A stretch of 64,000 nt of DNA, taken from Dasyornis broadbenti. Its lineage: Eukaryota; Chordata; Aves; Passeriformes; Dasyornithidae. Positions 48,701 to 62,569 of the stretch are shown in pieces; within the stretch, counting starts at the first letter, position 1; every line of letters begins with the position of its first letter. Location of the stretch: assembly GCA_013397935.1 (NCBI GenBank), contig VZRN01005622.1:7043997-7107996 (forward strand). Direction: 5' to 3'. The translations under genes and the position numbers were made by a program. Below the pieces are notes generated by a model. The model saw nothing but the letters and a program-made list of their open reading frames with translations, ran no database searches and was not told the DNA's origin.

Positions 48701-50334
48701 GGGATTTGTTTTAAAAAAAGATATTGACCAACATCTGTCATTAGTGTTGTGTGTATTCCCTTTTATGAAAAGTATCTTTTAAAACTATGCTATATCTATC
48801 ATGACTAGCAAAAACATACAAAAATACACATGTTGTGAACTCTCTAATAGTTATTTTAGCTTTTGTACTTTAATGTATCCTCAAGAACATAACATATAGA
48901 TATACTTCCAAGAAATATTACATCCATGTATTTCAATGCTAAAATAAAAACTAGGGATTTTGTCTTTCCCATCAAAAGCACTATTTTGGTAGCATTAAAG
49001 TTCTGTGAGGTGATCCTACTTTAGAAAAAAATTATGCTTTATCTGTCTATCTTGGTTTTGGCCAACTCGTCTAGTAACTGGTTTCAGGTTTAAATCCCAG
49101 ATTAAATCACTACAAACGTGCACTCTAAATCCCCTGGCAATGAGTTGAAAACAAATTTATACATCAGCTTCCTACCTGAGAAGAGTTGAGTTCATATTCA
49201 GTTTAGGTCATAGGTGAAATGAGTTTGCCAGTCACAATCCAGCCTGTAATAAATTTATATCTTGATCACAGAATTACTGTATTACCCAATTAAATATTGC
49301 CTGAAGGGACTGATCATTAGAGATGGAGACCCAGCGATGGATATTAGAGATTGAAGTCCATCTTCGGTGTATGAAGAAGTGTAAAATCCCAAGACACTCT
49401 GCCTGGAAATGGCATCCTTCCTCCTGTCAAGTCTTCACATTTGCACCACTTTCTGATTATATGACCTTATAGATTTCAAAAATTCCACACCAAGAAATAC
49501 TGTAACCCTTGAGTCACAGGCTTCTCTGCAGAAAAGGCCTTGTAGAAATTCAAGGGGGCTTTCAGTGACTCCTTAGCCACTGTGATTATCCTTCTGCATT
49601 TAGCCCAAAGCCTGTCTTTCTGAAGGATGCATGGATAAAGCCAAGTCTTTATCAGAGGGGTCTGGCTGGCAGTGAAGCATCCTGAAAGCTACAACTTCCC
49701 TATACTGAGAGAACAAAGAGTGTGTGTGAGCTGCAAGCCACCAGAGGAATGCACCTGGAAGGTACAAATGTGTCAGTCCTTTCCTACAAAACAAGGAATC
49801 TTCTGCCTGATCCCCTCCTGAAAGCAAAACCAGACAGATGTGAAAGGTTAGAAAGGATACATCAGCCCCCTAGGTGAGGTTAACTTCAAGTCTTTGAGTT
49901 TCCCCCTGGTTCTCCCATGAGATTCAAAACAAACAAACAAACAAAAAAAAAAAAAAAAAAGGAAGGGAAAATTTGTTTACTTGACTGTCAAAATACAAGA
50001 AAAATATGTCTTAGGAGATTTGAGAGAGGAAACATTTCAAGGTAGATTTCTCCTTGCTTCTCCTTTGTTACATGGGCAATATCCCCCTAATCTTACACTC
50101 ACATTGAGATCAGAGACTAAAGAGAAATTTTTAATTTCCCAAAACTCCTTCTACCATTATGTTCTGATAATCAATACACTGTAATAGCCATAAGGAAGAA
50201 AGCTGGAAATAACCATGCAAACACTCTAGTCATTCCCAAAATTGTCTTCTACCATACCTTAGAAAGCAAAAATGTACACTGAAAATACAAATAGATGGTA
50301 TTAGGGAGACACAGGAGATTCCTGAATAAGTTCC
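45721..50334. other. Non-coding stretch
   Basis: No gene was recognised. A CAAA plus poly-A tract lies at 49925-49960. A minus-strand segment at about 49179-49247 has good splice-like edges but stops in all frames. Confidence 0.5.
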
Positions 50335-51350
50335 TGAATAAAAACGTAGCTGGATGGCTGGGCCCAGAGAGTGGTGACTAGTAGAGTTAATCAGCTGGTA
50401 GCCAGTCACTAGAGGTGTTCCCCAGAGTCCAGCATTTGGGTCTATTCTATTTGATATCTTTACTGATGATCTGGATGGTGGGATCCAAGTGCATTCTCAG
50501 TCTGTTTGCAGATGACACCAATTTGGGCTGGAACGTTGAGCTGCTGCAGGGCAGGAAGGCTCTGCAGAGGGATCTGGACAGGCTGGAGCCCTGGGCTGAG
50601 GTCAAGGGTCTGAGGTTCAACAAGGCCAAGTTCCAGGTTCTGCAATTGGGTCACAACAACCCCCTGCAATGCTACAGGCTGGGGCAGAGTGGCTGGAAAG
50701 ATTCTTGGTGAAAAAGGACCCCGGGGGTGCTGGTTACAGCTGAACATGAGCCAGCAGTGCCCAGGTGGCCAAGAAGGCCAATCAGTATCAGCAATAGTTT
50801 GGCAGCAGGAGCAGGGCAGGGATTGTCCCCCTGGGCTGGGCACTGGTGAGGCCACACCTCAAATCCTGTGTTCAGTTCTGGCCCCCTCACTGCAAGAAAG
50901 GCATTGAGGGCTTGGAGTGTGTCCAGAGAAGGGCAATGGAGCTGGGAAAGGGACTGAAGCATAAGTCTGGTGAGGAGCAGCTGAGGGAGATGGGGGGGCT
51001 CAGCCTGGAGAAAAGGAGGCTCAGGGCAGACCTTATCATTCTCTACAACTCCTGAAAGAAGGACGGAGCCAGGTGCGGGTTGGTCCCTTCTCCCAAGTTA
51101 CAAGCAGCTGGGCAAGAGGAAATGGCCTCAAGTTGTTCCAGTGGGAATTTAGATCAGATATTAGAAAAAATACCTTCATGGAAAGCATTGTTAAGCACTA
51201 GAACAGGCTGCCCAAGGAAGTTGGGGAGTCACCAACCCTGGGAGCATTTAGAAGATATGCAGATGTGGCACTAAAGGACACGATTTAATGGTGGTCTTAA
51301 CAGTGCTGACAGCTGCACTCACTAATCTTAAAGGTCTTTTCCGACCTAAA
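50335..51350 (+). mobile_element. CR1 LINE, 5'-truncated, with RT FADDT motif
   Basis: Plus-orientation CR1 copy. It begins within the reverse-transcriptase ORF (tggctgggcccagagagtgg), with a frame carrying the RT catalytic motif FADDT at 50505-50519. It continues through the ORF2 C-terminal region (gaggctcagggcagacctta, aggctgcccaaggaag) to the 3' end with ggtcttttccgacctaaatg. CR1 ORF2 normally encodes an endonuclease and reverse transcriptase that retrotransposes by target-primed reverse transcription. Only the C-terminal part is left and the frame is broken several times, so it is a fossil. Antisense and off-frame ORFs over it (for example 131 residues on the minus strand) are not genes. 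Confidence 0.95.
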
Positions 51351-54300
51351 TGAATACACACATATTGGGTCAGGGTTTTGCAAATTAGAAGTTTGATAAA
51401 GAGATGACTATTTAAAGTTTGACATTCATGTTAAGAGAGTTTGTGAGACTGCCTAGTTGTGAAATGCAAAGTGGCTGAGAGCAGAGAGATGAAGACCTTT
51501 TGTGGACAAGAGAACCACTAAACAGAACAGGAGATTGCTGCATAAGAAACAGAGAGAGGCCAATTTGTAGTCAGCAAGGCTAATATGAGAAGCTGAATGT
51601 GAAATATAGTCAGAGAAAATTGTTTTGGTAAAGGTTTTACTGACAGAAAGCCCTTTTGCTTAATGATGGGATGATGACCTAGTTGAAGAGTGAAGCCCTT
51701 CAAAGCAAGGCAGGAGAGGATGCTGCACATATATGCAAGGCTTAAATACCTTTTGAGAGTACACAAATGTTATTGGCTTTATGGGACAGCAGCAAAACAT
51801 GAGAGTAAGGAAGGTCTTGATTATTCCGTTGCCACACATAAATGGCAGCTTGCAATAATCCAATATTCACACTAAAATCTTTGGCCACACACCAGAGAAA
51901 ACCACATTTCCATCCTTGTCTCTAGAGAGTCGTCTTCTGAAAGCCTTACCCTTTTTTAACAGTTTTGCCCACATCTCTATTAGTATAAAAAGGAGAGTCA
52001 GCTCACCACATCTGATTATCCTTCTAATTGAACACTCAGAATAGGTGATTGAAACTGTCCTCTAACTGTTTATTTGCCAAATTTTTCACTTATATCCTTG
52101 TCTCTCACAAAGACAAAAAAAAAAAAAAAAAAGAGACTGAATCAATAGAAGAAGGACTTAAACATCTTTTAGCTTTGGGAAAAGAAATAACTGAATCAGG
52201 ATCTGAAGCTATGTTTAGTGGGTTAATCTGTTTTAATCCATGAAAATCAGACTCAAGCCATGCTCATTAAGAGAAATTTAATTTCATTTTCTGTTATTTA
52301 AACAACCTAGGAAACATCTGACCTTCCTGCCAATAATTTCTCTGTACTATTTATAAGCATTTTTGAAGGTGCTGATTACAGTTCTGAATGTCAATAGGAT
52401 TTTGTCTACTATTAATGTTATTACTATTGCTGTAGAACTTTAGGCAGCAATTATGGAGCAAGACCTGACTGAGCTACAGGATACACAGATCCAGAGTAAC
52501 AGACTGGTGTTGTCACAAGAGGAAGATGAGCAATATTAAAAGTTAACATGGATCTACAGGTGGAAAACTCTGAAATAGTGCTGGCTAGTGTGGCAGAGGA
52601 GCTGGAACACAAATGCCTTCATTGACACCAAGAATTTTAAAGAAGATTTGAAGCATGATAAGATATGCTTCAAAACATGACAATTTGCAGATATTTATTG
52701 GGATCATCACCCAAGAACAAGGGCCATCATGAGAAAGGTTTGATATGTTTGATAGTTGATATGAATGTAATTGATGTGTCAAGAAGAATAAGCCCTGAAT
52801 AAGAGTCCTGGCCATTTCTGAGTGAAAAGCTTTCAGTGACCTCAGTGGGATATGTCTGATGAAGCAAAAGGGGAAGAAATGTGAGGATATAACTGGAAAA
52901 GTAGACCTTCAAAGTTCTAAATTGCACCTTCAGCTGCACAGAAATGGAAAGCAGAAAGACAAAGGGGAACACATAAAGGCACATGAAGCTGAGGGTGCAT
53001 ATTGCAATTTGTGTTAGGAAAGACTGAAGCATGACTGTACTGTGAAGGGGAAAGCTGGAGCATCAGAAGAGAAAGGAAAGAACAGAGGGAAAACAGACAC
53101 AGACTGAAGACAAAACAGGATGGCATTGAGGCAACTGGAGATGATTAGAGAAGGAGCATGACTCTGGAACTTCCACCGGAATCAGGGGAGAAGATGACAC
53201 AGAATCTTCACAAAGACTGTAAAGCAATCTGGGAGGGGATAGGAAGGTTAAATGGGGGAAAGGTATATATAGTTTTCACTGGAATAAATTGCTGAAACTT
53301 GTCCAGAGAAGTCAAGAATAAAGGCGTTGAAGGTTTTGAAACAGGATGCAAGGTAGGAAAAATGTGATTGCATGGAATTTCAGCTGGAAGGGAAAAACTG
53401 TTTGTTCAGGAAGACTGTAGAATGGAAATAGGAGGGAAAATATTTTGCAGCAGGAGGAGACAAGCATGGGCAAGGAGATTTCATTGTAACTCTGCAGTGT
53501 ATAGACACAGGGTGCTGCAGGGTGAGACCCAAAAGTGGTTCTAAGCTGCAGCTTAGTAGGGCAGACCATGCAATTAGAAAAGACATTGAAGGAAACAATG
53601 GTAAAAGAGAGTGAAATGAAAATAATGCATCGATGTACAATTTAAAAAAAACAAGCAGCAAACCAGATCCACACACAGCCTCCAAAAGAAAAAAAACAAC
53701 CAAACAAAAAATCTATCCTAAACCAGAAGAAAAGCCCGAGAGTGGATGAAAAATTATCTGCAATTGCCTGTAAGAAATTATGAGGAAAAAGATCAAGCAA
53801 GAAGGCCTCTGGGTGGCTGAGCTCTGTATCTTGAGAATAAATACTTTCTTACCATATGTCCTCCAGGGTGGATAAATTCAACACTGCAGATGAATTCTAT
53901 TAATGCAGAACAGACATGTGCAATGATTAAATGATTTGTGTGAGGTGACACAGAAATCAAGAGCTGAACGTTGATCCCAGGACTCCGAATCCCAGGTCAG
54001 AGAGTTTGTGAGCTAAGAACTGTCTCTGGGGCGCAGACTGAAGTCTGATATCCCCCTGCTCTCTGCAGAGCCTCTCTTTATAGGTCTACTAATGGAAGAA
54101 CATCTTGTGAGATGCTATTCAAGATAAACAGCAGGTTATTTTCCGAATATTTTCACTTTCTCAGTGTTCTGCAAGCAGTATGAACTCTGAAATTGTAGGA
54201 ACAAAGGCACACCTAGAAATGGCTCACTTTTTTATCTGCTGATAGTTGGGCAGAGGGGGAAAGCAATCTACACCCCATCACATTATAGAGTTTAATGTTT

Positions 54301-56549
54301 CCCGTAGCACAGAGAAACAAAAAGTAAAAATTCACTACTTGTGAAGCATCTACCTGCGCTGACAGCTAATTTAGGCCCAATATACATGCTATGCAGAGAA
54401 ATAAATTCTTATGACATGTCAAGTCTGGAATCCAAGGAGGCCTGGCAATGATATTGAAGTGACACTCTGTTTGCATACTGATTTCTGTGGTACCACTCTT
54501 TGTTTTGAAAAAAACATTTCTATGCAGTTTCACTGGGAACAGAGGTACCGTATTCAAATAAATGAGAAAATCCAGCCACAGTCACTAGTTTGTTAACAGT
54601 TCATCCTATCACTTGAGAGAAATTTCGTCTATGATTTTGGGGTTTGGATTCTGGTTTGCAAAATGAAAATTAAGGATAGCCTCTTGGTCTCCTTTCACAT
54701 TTTGGAGATTTAAAATATCTCCCCATCTAATTTTATAGATTCTGTGCATCCTGTAGACTCATTTCACATATAATTTTGATCTACCAATAGCTCACTGAAC
54801 ATTTAGAAAGAATATAATTCACTAGCTTCTAACTTTTCATTTGAATGATTTTTGAGACTTTTTATCTGCTTCTTAGCTAAGTGCTTCTTTAGCCCCGTGT
54901 GCTCAGTATTTTGAGAGCTGCTTTTAATAGATCTGCTCTTGCATGCACTTCATCTGCAGAACTCCTCCTGAAGAAATCTACAGCACAATAAACAAATAAA
55001 AGAACTCAACCTCAGAGTATCTCCTCAGTGGTTTTGCGTGACTTTTACTTCACCTCTTGAACCTCTTCAACATACTGTCAAACTGGCTGTGCTCTCTGCT
55101 TATCTGAGATTACTTTCTCTCCACCGAAATGCAGTTCATTACTTTCTTCAATGGAATTCCAAATCTGCTCTCTAATAGATTTCTAATCCTCAGCAAACCC
55201 ACGCATTATGAAGCAAGCACTGTGCTCGCCATATGGTTAACCTGATTTTCAGTGACCCTGCCACATAATTTTCATTAAGAGCAGGTGATTAGGAAAATAC
55301 CACACCAACAAGAACGTGACTCCCATTTCCGGCTTTCCCTTATTGTTCTGAGGGGTTCTGATTATCACACACCCTTCAGTCTCTACAGAGAACTGCAGTT
55401 GTTCCCCCTCACAAATCTGTTATTATTTTTAAGTATATCCAAGAGCGTCACAGACTTTGCTTCTCAAGCTCAGAGCGATGGATGCACAGTTCCCTGGACA
55501 TTGCACTGCACTTGCCTGTAGAAGAATCAATAGATTTGTGATCTATTACAGCAAGGATGGCCCTATAACATGAAGCGTGTTTCCATACTAGCACGCTGTT
55601 AAAATAAAAATTGTGTGTGTTATTTTTAACCTATTTCTGACCATGCAAAACATTCTGACCACTTGTGGTCATTAATAATCCTGTGCAGCTATTCACTGCA
55701 ATAGAGGACTTCATCAAAATGTCCCTGGAGAATTCCTGCTTATGTAACTCTATATCACCTAACTATATCCTTATTTCACCAACTGGGGGGTTTCTAGCTC
55801 ATGTCCTGTTACAAGCTGTTCTGAGATCATACTGAATATTTTTCAGTAGGAGCAACCATTAACCTCCAAATTACAGGAATTTTGGTGTTGGAAGGAGAAT
55901 AAAAATACACACACATCAGAGGATGTGTAAAAATCAGTGATTTTTAAGTATCTGTTGCAACATGTAGTGAATCTGAAAAAAATTGTTTAGTATTCATAGC
56001 AACTAAAAATACAAACATAACATGTTTAGACTGACCAGATTTAGCAAGGAGTTTGAGATTTTTGGGTGGAAGATTTTATATAAATGTTGAAGTTTTCATG
56101 TTTTGCGTTATGGGTTTTTTGATTATTTATTATGATGCGGAGAGTTTTTTTCCTTTAACAAATTACTTAATATTAATTTTAGAGATACTTCCCAATACTG
56201 TACCAGGCTGTACCAGGCACCCTGGGAATGAGGCCTGATGAAGACAGACATAGAAAATAACAACCACTCAGGTGGGTGAAGATGCTGTTCTTTACACACT
56301 TAAATATACAGAACTTGTTATTTTCAATTAATATCCTGTCATCACAGCAGAACAACACCCCCTGATGTTCTGCATAACAGTGGCAAGCTGTTGTAGGGAA
56401 GGTACAGGCAGCCAAAGTGTGACACAGCCCCGAACAGCAACACAAACACGCGATGCTGTGGTGCTTCAATAAACTCCTCTCTCAGCACTTTTTGCATCAT
56501 CAGCTATTCATTTCAATATTCTGCATGCCATCGGTGCTTTGGCAGCCCA
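51351..56549. other. Non-coding stretch
   Basis: No gene was recognised. A18 at 52115-52132. A purine-leaning patch lies at about 52860-53330. A 35-base minus-strand segment near 54355-54390 has strong splice-like edges and one open frame but is too short to call. Confidence 0.5.
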
Positions 56550-56571
56550 TTTTTTTTTTTTTTTTCTTTTT
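56550..56571. repeat. Poly-T tract
   Basis: T15-16, one C, then T5. Not associated with a recognisable element. Confidence 0.9.
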
Positions 56572-59500
56572 AATACTCCTTGTGTATAAACAGCACATAT
56601 AAAAGTTCCGTTTTGGAACAGTTCATTAATCTTAACTTGCTGAAGTCTGGTTTGGGAAATGCATCATTTGTGTTATGACACCACCCCAGCTTGTGACAGT
56701 AAATGCCGTAAGAATTCGTATCAAGGTGTTACAAGTCTTGCATTTATATGTTTGACTGATAATTTCACAGTGGAAAAATATCTGGGTCATCACTTTCCAG
56801 AGGCACCAGTGTCTGTGTTTCTATTCCTGGTCAACATCAGAACGTGTTCTAGTGCCTGCTCGAGTGGTGTTTTCCCTGCTGACACAACTAGACAGACAGA
56901 ACTGTAAATGTTATTGTGAGACACAGCAATTTCCATGTGGGAGAAGGGCTGGTAAGTTTTGAACTATCCTCTTTTGGCTAAAAGAAGCCTTCAGTGCTTT
57001 TATTATACCCTCTTGATTTAGCTGTTTCTGTTGAAAGGGCAGGCTCTGACCTCCTACGAGTGCCGTAAACAAGCGGCATACAGGTTTTTAAAGATGCTCC
57101 CAGTTTGGGAGCATGCACAAAATCCATGTCAGCTGCTTGATTTACCTGTGACTTCAGTGGGTGAAAACCAGCCCCAGACCGTCTGAAGTGGCTTCGTTTC
57201 AAATATTAAAGTGAGATTGAAAACGAGCAATGGCACGATTTTTCTGCACCTTCGAATTGACTATTGATCTCTCTGACTGTAGTGAAGGAGGTTCCAGCAC
57301 CGAAAGCTGGTTACGGAGAAACATATCCTTAGAGAGACAAGAATATTTCTCTGTCCCTCCTTGCTTCATTAACATTTCACTGAACTCCACTGGGACAAGA
57401 GCCTCCAGAGCCCACTTCTCTTGGAAAAAATGTTGCCTTTCAGAACCTGACATTTCCCAGCTGGAACTGGATCTGTTTCTATGAAATTCAAAAAGCAAGT
57501 GTAGCTCATGGCTATTAAAGCATAATTTTTTTGATGTGCATCCATCATTCATGCTGGTGACCTAATCCCTGTAAAGTCAATGGGAGAGAAGAAAAGAAGA
57601 TGATTCACAGACCCTAAAAGACCCACACATCTGCTCAGAAGCCTTCCATGATGCTCCTTGCACGAGTTAAAATGTGAAGTATTTGCAGGAAGAATTTGAC
57701 AAATAATTAAAAATAAGGAAGAGCTGAGAAAACTGTGACCTCTTCCACAGACAATTCATGAAGAAATGAACAGAAAAAGAAACATACACCATTTACATAG
57801 TTCATAAATAATTACTTTTTCAGTTCTCTTTTCTGTCCATATACTGCCAGGGAGCGCATGCCATAACCACAACCACGTGTTTTTTCTCTTGTTTAATGTT
57901 TTTATCTCCTGTTTTCTTCAGAAATGTTGTCTTTTTTGCAACCAGTGCAATTAGGTATGTCTCACTGACTTCAGCTATATGATTTACACCAGCAAGGACC
58001 TCCAGCTCTCTTTCCCTTTCTTTTTAATTCCTCAACTTGCACAAAGCATTAGTTGATTCACAAGCACAATAGTCCTGGATTATTCACCAGGGTAGGTAAA
58101 AGTTACCTGATTAGGCCCTCTGAATCAGATTTTTGATATGATTTTAGTTACAGACTTTCTTTCAATTTTCAAAGTGTCATTCAGGCCCACAGCCCTGGTT
58201 GCCACCTGGCCACTGAGAAGCACACAGTAGCCTGGGTTCAAACCTGTACAGTGCTGACAGCTGCGTTCAGCTGAGCTCCAGACACACTTCACCTGCAACA
58301 TTTGGTTCCCTTCCACCTCACTGAGGTGCATAAACCCTCCTAATAAATATTACTATGAGAAACAGGACTTTTATCTAACTCTCCTGGGGGGAATCACACA
58401 CTTTTGAGAGCCTCTGAAAATAGCCTGTCCTATGAACCTGCAGTAACAAGGAAGACACAGATAGCAGAGGACTAGAGATTCATGTTCATAAATTGTCAGG
58501 CCAGAAGGAGACATTACACTAAGGAGGCAAAGGCTTGCTTAGGTCAGATAACCATCCCCTGTTATTAAGCTATCCATGTAATGAGCCCCCTCATCAACAC
58601 ATTGGCCAGAAAAGCACTAAATCACCCCCATCTGCCCCATCCCTCCAGCTTTACCTTGGGTGATATTGCTCAGGGAAGAGGATCACTGGATTAACAGGTT
58701 ATAAAACCAGGAGCTGTGTGGAGAAACTGAAATACAAAGCTGAGCTCCAGACCCTGAGTTGCAGGTGAAGACTCCTCACTGAGCTAGGGCAGTTTTAAGA
58801 TCTCTTGAAGCTACGCTGCTTTTTTTTTTTTTTTTTTTCAATGTCAGTGTATCTCAGAGCTATTTTAAATTGGACTCTGACAAAACCTCCAAGGGGCCAT
58901 TATGACAGAGATTACCAATGAATAAAGATTTCTGGTATGTCCCCTTTATAATACTTGCTGCAGGGTTGTTGGATGAAAATTAAGGACACTATCTCCTTAA
59001 AGCTCTCCCACATTTTCTGACTTTTCAGATAATATTTCTCTTCTCCAAATCCCTTTATCATTTTATCTCATTTCCCCTGGCTCCTTCCATTGGCCTCACC
59101 CCTGGTTTGTTCTACAATTTGCATCCTTCCCTTCTCAGGCTGCCCTCAGCAGCTCCATTTCTCTCTGAAAGCCCTCTCCAGTGCTAGATTTCAGCTTTCC
59201 CTGGTATGCTTTAGGCCACTGTCAACTTTCCTCATGCTCAAGGCTCATCTTTCTTCCTGCTGCCCATGTCTTTCCCCCTCCCCCAGCAAGTGCCATGAGC
59301 TGCTATGAGTTTTCACATGGATTTACTTCCCTCATGAGCTTCTCCAACATATGACCTGCAGTTCCTTCGACTTTATGCCTAATTAGTTTCAACAACTTGT
59401 ATTTCCTCTTCCCAGACTGTGTGTACCATCAGATGCTCACTTTACCCATCAGAAGAACTATTTGTCCTCCAAATTACTTTTTGTTTCTTTTCTTGTGTAG

Positions 59501-60807
59501 TGATCTTCAAAATTATCAGTCTTCTTTAAACATTCCTTAAAGTCCTGCTGTCTCCTGTAATTTCTATTCTTTAATGAAGAGGTTGATGTTGGTATAAACC
59601 TTTCATTTCCCTGTATTTTCATGGCCTCACTTCTATTCAACAACATCATTTTCAATGAGAAGTGAAATTCCGAAGCATGCACTGTATTTACATTTTTCTT
59701 TAAATGCAGTATCTCAGCTTGTAAAGTCAAGCATGTTTTCCTCTTCCCATTCACATCAGACAAACTTTCACTTTCATTCCCTGTCCTGTGATCTGAAATT
59801 ACTCTCTCTCTTTCTCACTTTTCTTATCACTGCTAGTCTGGATATAGCTGTCCTAGTAGAAAGTTGCCCCAACAGACACCAAATGAGACACCAGTCACAC
59901 CAGCAAAAATAAGACAATAAAGCAGACAAATCCCTGCTTAGTTAGAAATATTAAAAAAAAAAAAAAAAAGAAAAGAAAACACTAAATGACAAAAACACCC
60001 AAGGAACTCTACTTGCCCCATGTGTCTTAACTCTTCCTGGAAGCCTCTCCCAGTTGCAGTGGCAGAATACCTCACAGAAGTTTCCCAAAGGTCAACACAA
60101 TGCTGCAGTAATATTGCCTTTCCTTCCTTCAGTGGATTTATTTTGTCAATGATTGTTCTCTGCCTCAGCAAAACAGCTTCATCTCTCTTCTCTATTTAGC
60201 TCTTGTGGGGCTGAATGGTGCAGCAGCAATCCCAGTGAAGTCGGTGGGAGTGCTGACTCTGTAAGAACCAGATGTGTCCCACTGAATAATTATCCAGGGA
60301 TGAATGAGCTCCCAGAAGTTGTGTGTTCAGACAGGAATCCACGTTGAAAGGTTGTTAACCAAAGCAGGAGTCCCACTAAAACAACCTTCCCCATTGCCTC
60401 CCTTATTGCCCTCACCAACCTCTTCAAATAAATATTTCCACTAAAAAAACCCAAACAGACAGAGATAAGATTTCAACAAAGAGAAATGGTATTATTAAAA
60501 AAGAGATTGGAGCACTAAACCTTTCCCAACTATAAGTCAATTTGATCTTTAAACAGAGGCCAGCTGGGTTTTTTCTGCTGTAGAAAGACATGCAAAAATT
60601 CCTAGAAGAAATGCACTTTCTGAAGTTTTGATAAAAGTATGCCAGAGGCATAGGAAGGTGGAGGCCTTATTAATATTGAAGAGTATTCAGTAACCACAGG
60701 ACTTGGCAATTTAGCTACTAAAGTAGTATCTTATTGACACCTAATTGCTGCCTCATTGCTGCCTATTTTCTAGCTTATTCTTTTTCTTTCTATTTTTTTC
60801 TTTCTAG
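56572..60807. other. Non-coding stretch
   Basis: No gene was recognised. T19 at 58820-58838 and A17 at 59953-59969. Plus-strand acceptor plus donor around a 33-base segment at 57922-57954 and several 13 to 37 base minus-strand segments (57150s, 58290s, 58660s) look exon-like but lack further support. A 117-residue minus-strand ORF at 57199-57552 and a 101-residue one at 59458-59763 have no recognisable domain. Confidence 0.5.
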
Positions 60808-60891
60808 CTGGTGCAGATATATTCTGTGTGAAAAACAGGGGAAGAAATTGTTCTCCTGGTAAAATCAATGAAGACTTTGTTTCTTATTTTA
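60808..60891 (+). CDS. Candidate symmetric 84-base exon (plus strand)
   Basis: An unusually long pyrimidine tract (ctatttttttctttctag) is followed by 84 bases ending at a consensus donor, TTTTA|gtaagtatt. One frame is open through the segment, entered and left in phase 1, containing CVKNRGRNCSPGKINEDF. Phase 1-1 exons are common in extracellular domains and in cassette exons. GC is near 39 percent, not raised over the flanks, and the other frames have stops. It lies on the opposite strand from the other exon candidates, so it would belong to a different gene. The family is unknown. Confidence 0.22.
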
Positions 60892-61514
60892 GTAAGTATT
60901 TAAAATTTACAATCAAGTGTTAAAGGCAGTCTTCAAATTTTAAAATATTCTTTCTGGTAAAAGATAGCATGAACTATGCAAAACCTGAAACAGTCAGAAA
61001 ACGTTTCAAAGGTACTGTGCCTGACACCTTAGTGATGATGATGAACTCACTGGTAGATAAGGTTCACCTCTTCTTTTCCCAATTCTCTTAGGAGATGAAA
61101 TCCAACAACCCAGACAAAGAACTCTGTGCCACTGCTGGGATAGATAAGAACATGGAGAGAGAAGATATAAAATTCTGGAGGTTCATTCAAGGAAAAAAAT
61201 CCCTTTTGTATCTGTCTGGCCAGGACCCACTCTTTCCCAGGGGACAAGTCAGAGGTTGAACATTGGTGCACTACACTTTTGCTCAAGGAAGAGAAAAAGG
61301 GCAAAAAACACAGTGTTCATTAAAAGACTCTCTCTGGGGCTGTTTCCTGGAGGAGTCCACTTACAAATTAATGTCTTTGGGTCTCTGACTTGCCACCCTG
61401 AACCCAACTGGATGTTGTATTGCAAACCAGAGATTCTTCCAACTTTCACAACTTTAGTTAAGCTGATGCAATAAATCCATGTTGTCAGAAGATCCATGTA
61501 GCAAAGGAATAGAG

Positions 61515-61557
<43 letters not shown>

Positions 61558-62186
61558 GTCAACTGTTTTTTTTTAATTCTTGTCTTTTCTGCAAAGCCCA
61601 TAAGGTGTATGTGTCTGATCCTGCCATGGGTTCTGACTCAGCTTCAGCCACGTACATTGGATTCATTAAACTCAAATATTTAAGCCCATAGAAAACAGCC
61701 CCAGAAAGACAATGGGACATTTTTCACCATCAATTACCCTGCCTTTATCAGCTGACTGGCACTCAGCAATTGCACTTAGATTAAAACTTACAGGAGCTCT
61801 TCCATTTTATTTTTTTTCCCAAAGATCTCCATAAAGAAGACAAAAAGTTAAAAAGCAACAAGAGTAAATTCTGCAGGGAGACTCAGATTAGTTCTGCTGA
61901 CAAACCCAAGAATGTATTACTCCAACGCTGTCAGGTACTGCAGTGGAAGGGAGCAGTAGGTGGTCCTCTCCCATCAGTATCAAAGCGCCCCAATGAAACT
62001 CATAGTGGGACAGGTGAGTTACAACTGGAGCTTGGATTTCACATGAGACATGATCGATCCTTCTCTGGCGTGCCTTGAAAGCAGGGGCTAAGAGTCACAC
62101 CACCACGGAGATACAGCTCAGCACGGAGGAGTAAGGCTTTGATGTTACCCTGATCAAAGTGGCATCCCAGCCACAGGAAACGGGGG
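60892..62186. other. Non-coding stretch
   Basis: Holds the T40 run described separately. No gene was recognised. At 62014 there is a donor-like cag|gtgagtt, with an open plus-strand frame upstream from about 61934, unsupported otherwise. Confidence 0.5.
61517..61556. repeat. Poly-T run of 40
   Basis: The longest pure homopolymer in the window (40 T on the plus strand), bounded by agagaa and ggtc. A true tract this long is length-unstable, and the number may be inaccurate in the assembly. Read on the minus strand it is a poly-A, but no retrocopy body was recognised adjacent to it. Confidence 0.95.
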
Positions 62187-62250
62187 AAAAGGTTGGACTC
62201 GATGATCTTGGAGGTCTTTTCCAACCTAAATGATTTTGTGTGGTTCTGTG
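62187..62250 (+). mobile_element. CR1 LINE 3' tail fragment
   Basis: The segment ggttggactcgatgatcttg followed by gaggtcttttccaacctaaa and a gattttgtg ending is the well known avian CR1 3' end. Only about 64 bases remain, so this is either a very short insertion or the visible end of a diverged copy whose 5' part extends toward 62040. Confidence 0.9.
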
Positions 62251-62569
62251 CAGGGGGAAGGCAGGGTGGCCCTTGGGAGTGGTCGTGACTCAGGTTCATT
62301 CTGCAACCTCTTTCTGGGGCAGGCTGGTATAATCCAGCCCTTTATATGCAAGTTACTGGGGGAGAGCTCTATAAATATGGGACATCAAAATGTCATTTGC
62401 ACAGTCACTTTAAACAGATATGTCCTAGCACTCTCTTCCTTCTGTGCAGGAAAGATAATAATCTGTTAAACTTTCTCCTGGAACCATATTTTAGCATTTT
62501 AATTAGAGACCCAACACATGCACTAAACACACTCTCACTAAAGGGCACGCCTTAATAAAGTCAGTACAT

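Noticed and set aside
49179..49247. Minus-strand segment with acceptor tttattacag and donor CAG|gtagga
   Set aside because: Stops occur in every frame.
50447..50962. Minus-strand ORFs of 60-131 residues
   Set aside because: Antisense shadows of the CR1 copy.
57922..57954. 33-base plus-strand microexon-like segment (ttttcttcag to gtatgt)
   Set aside because: Too short; chance pairs of this quality recur across the window.
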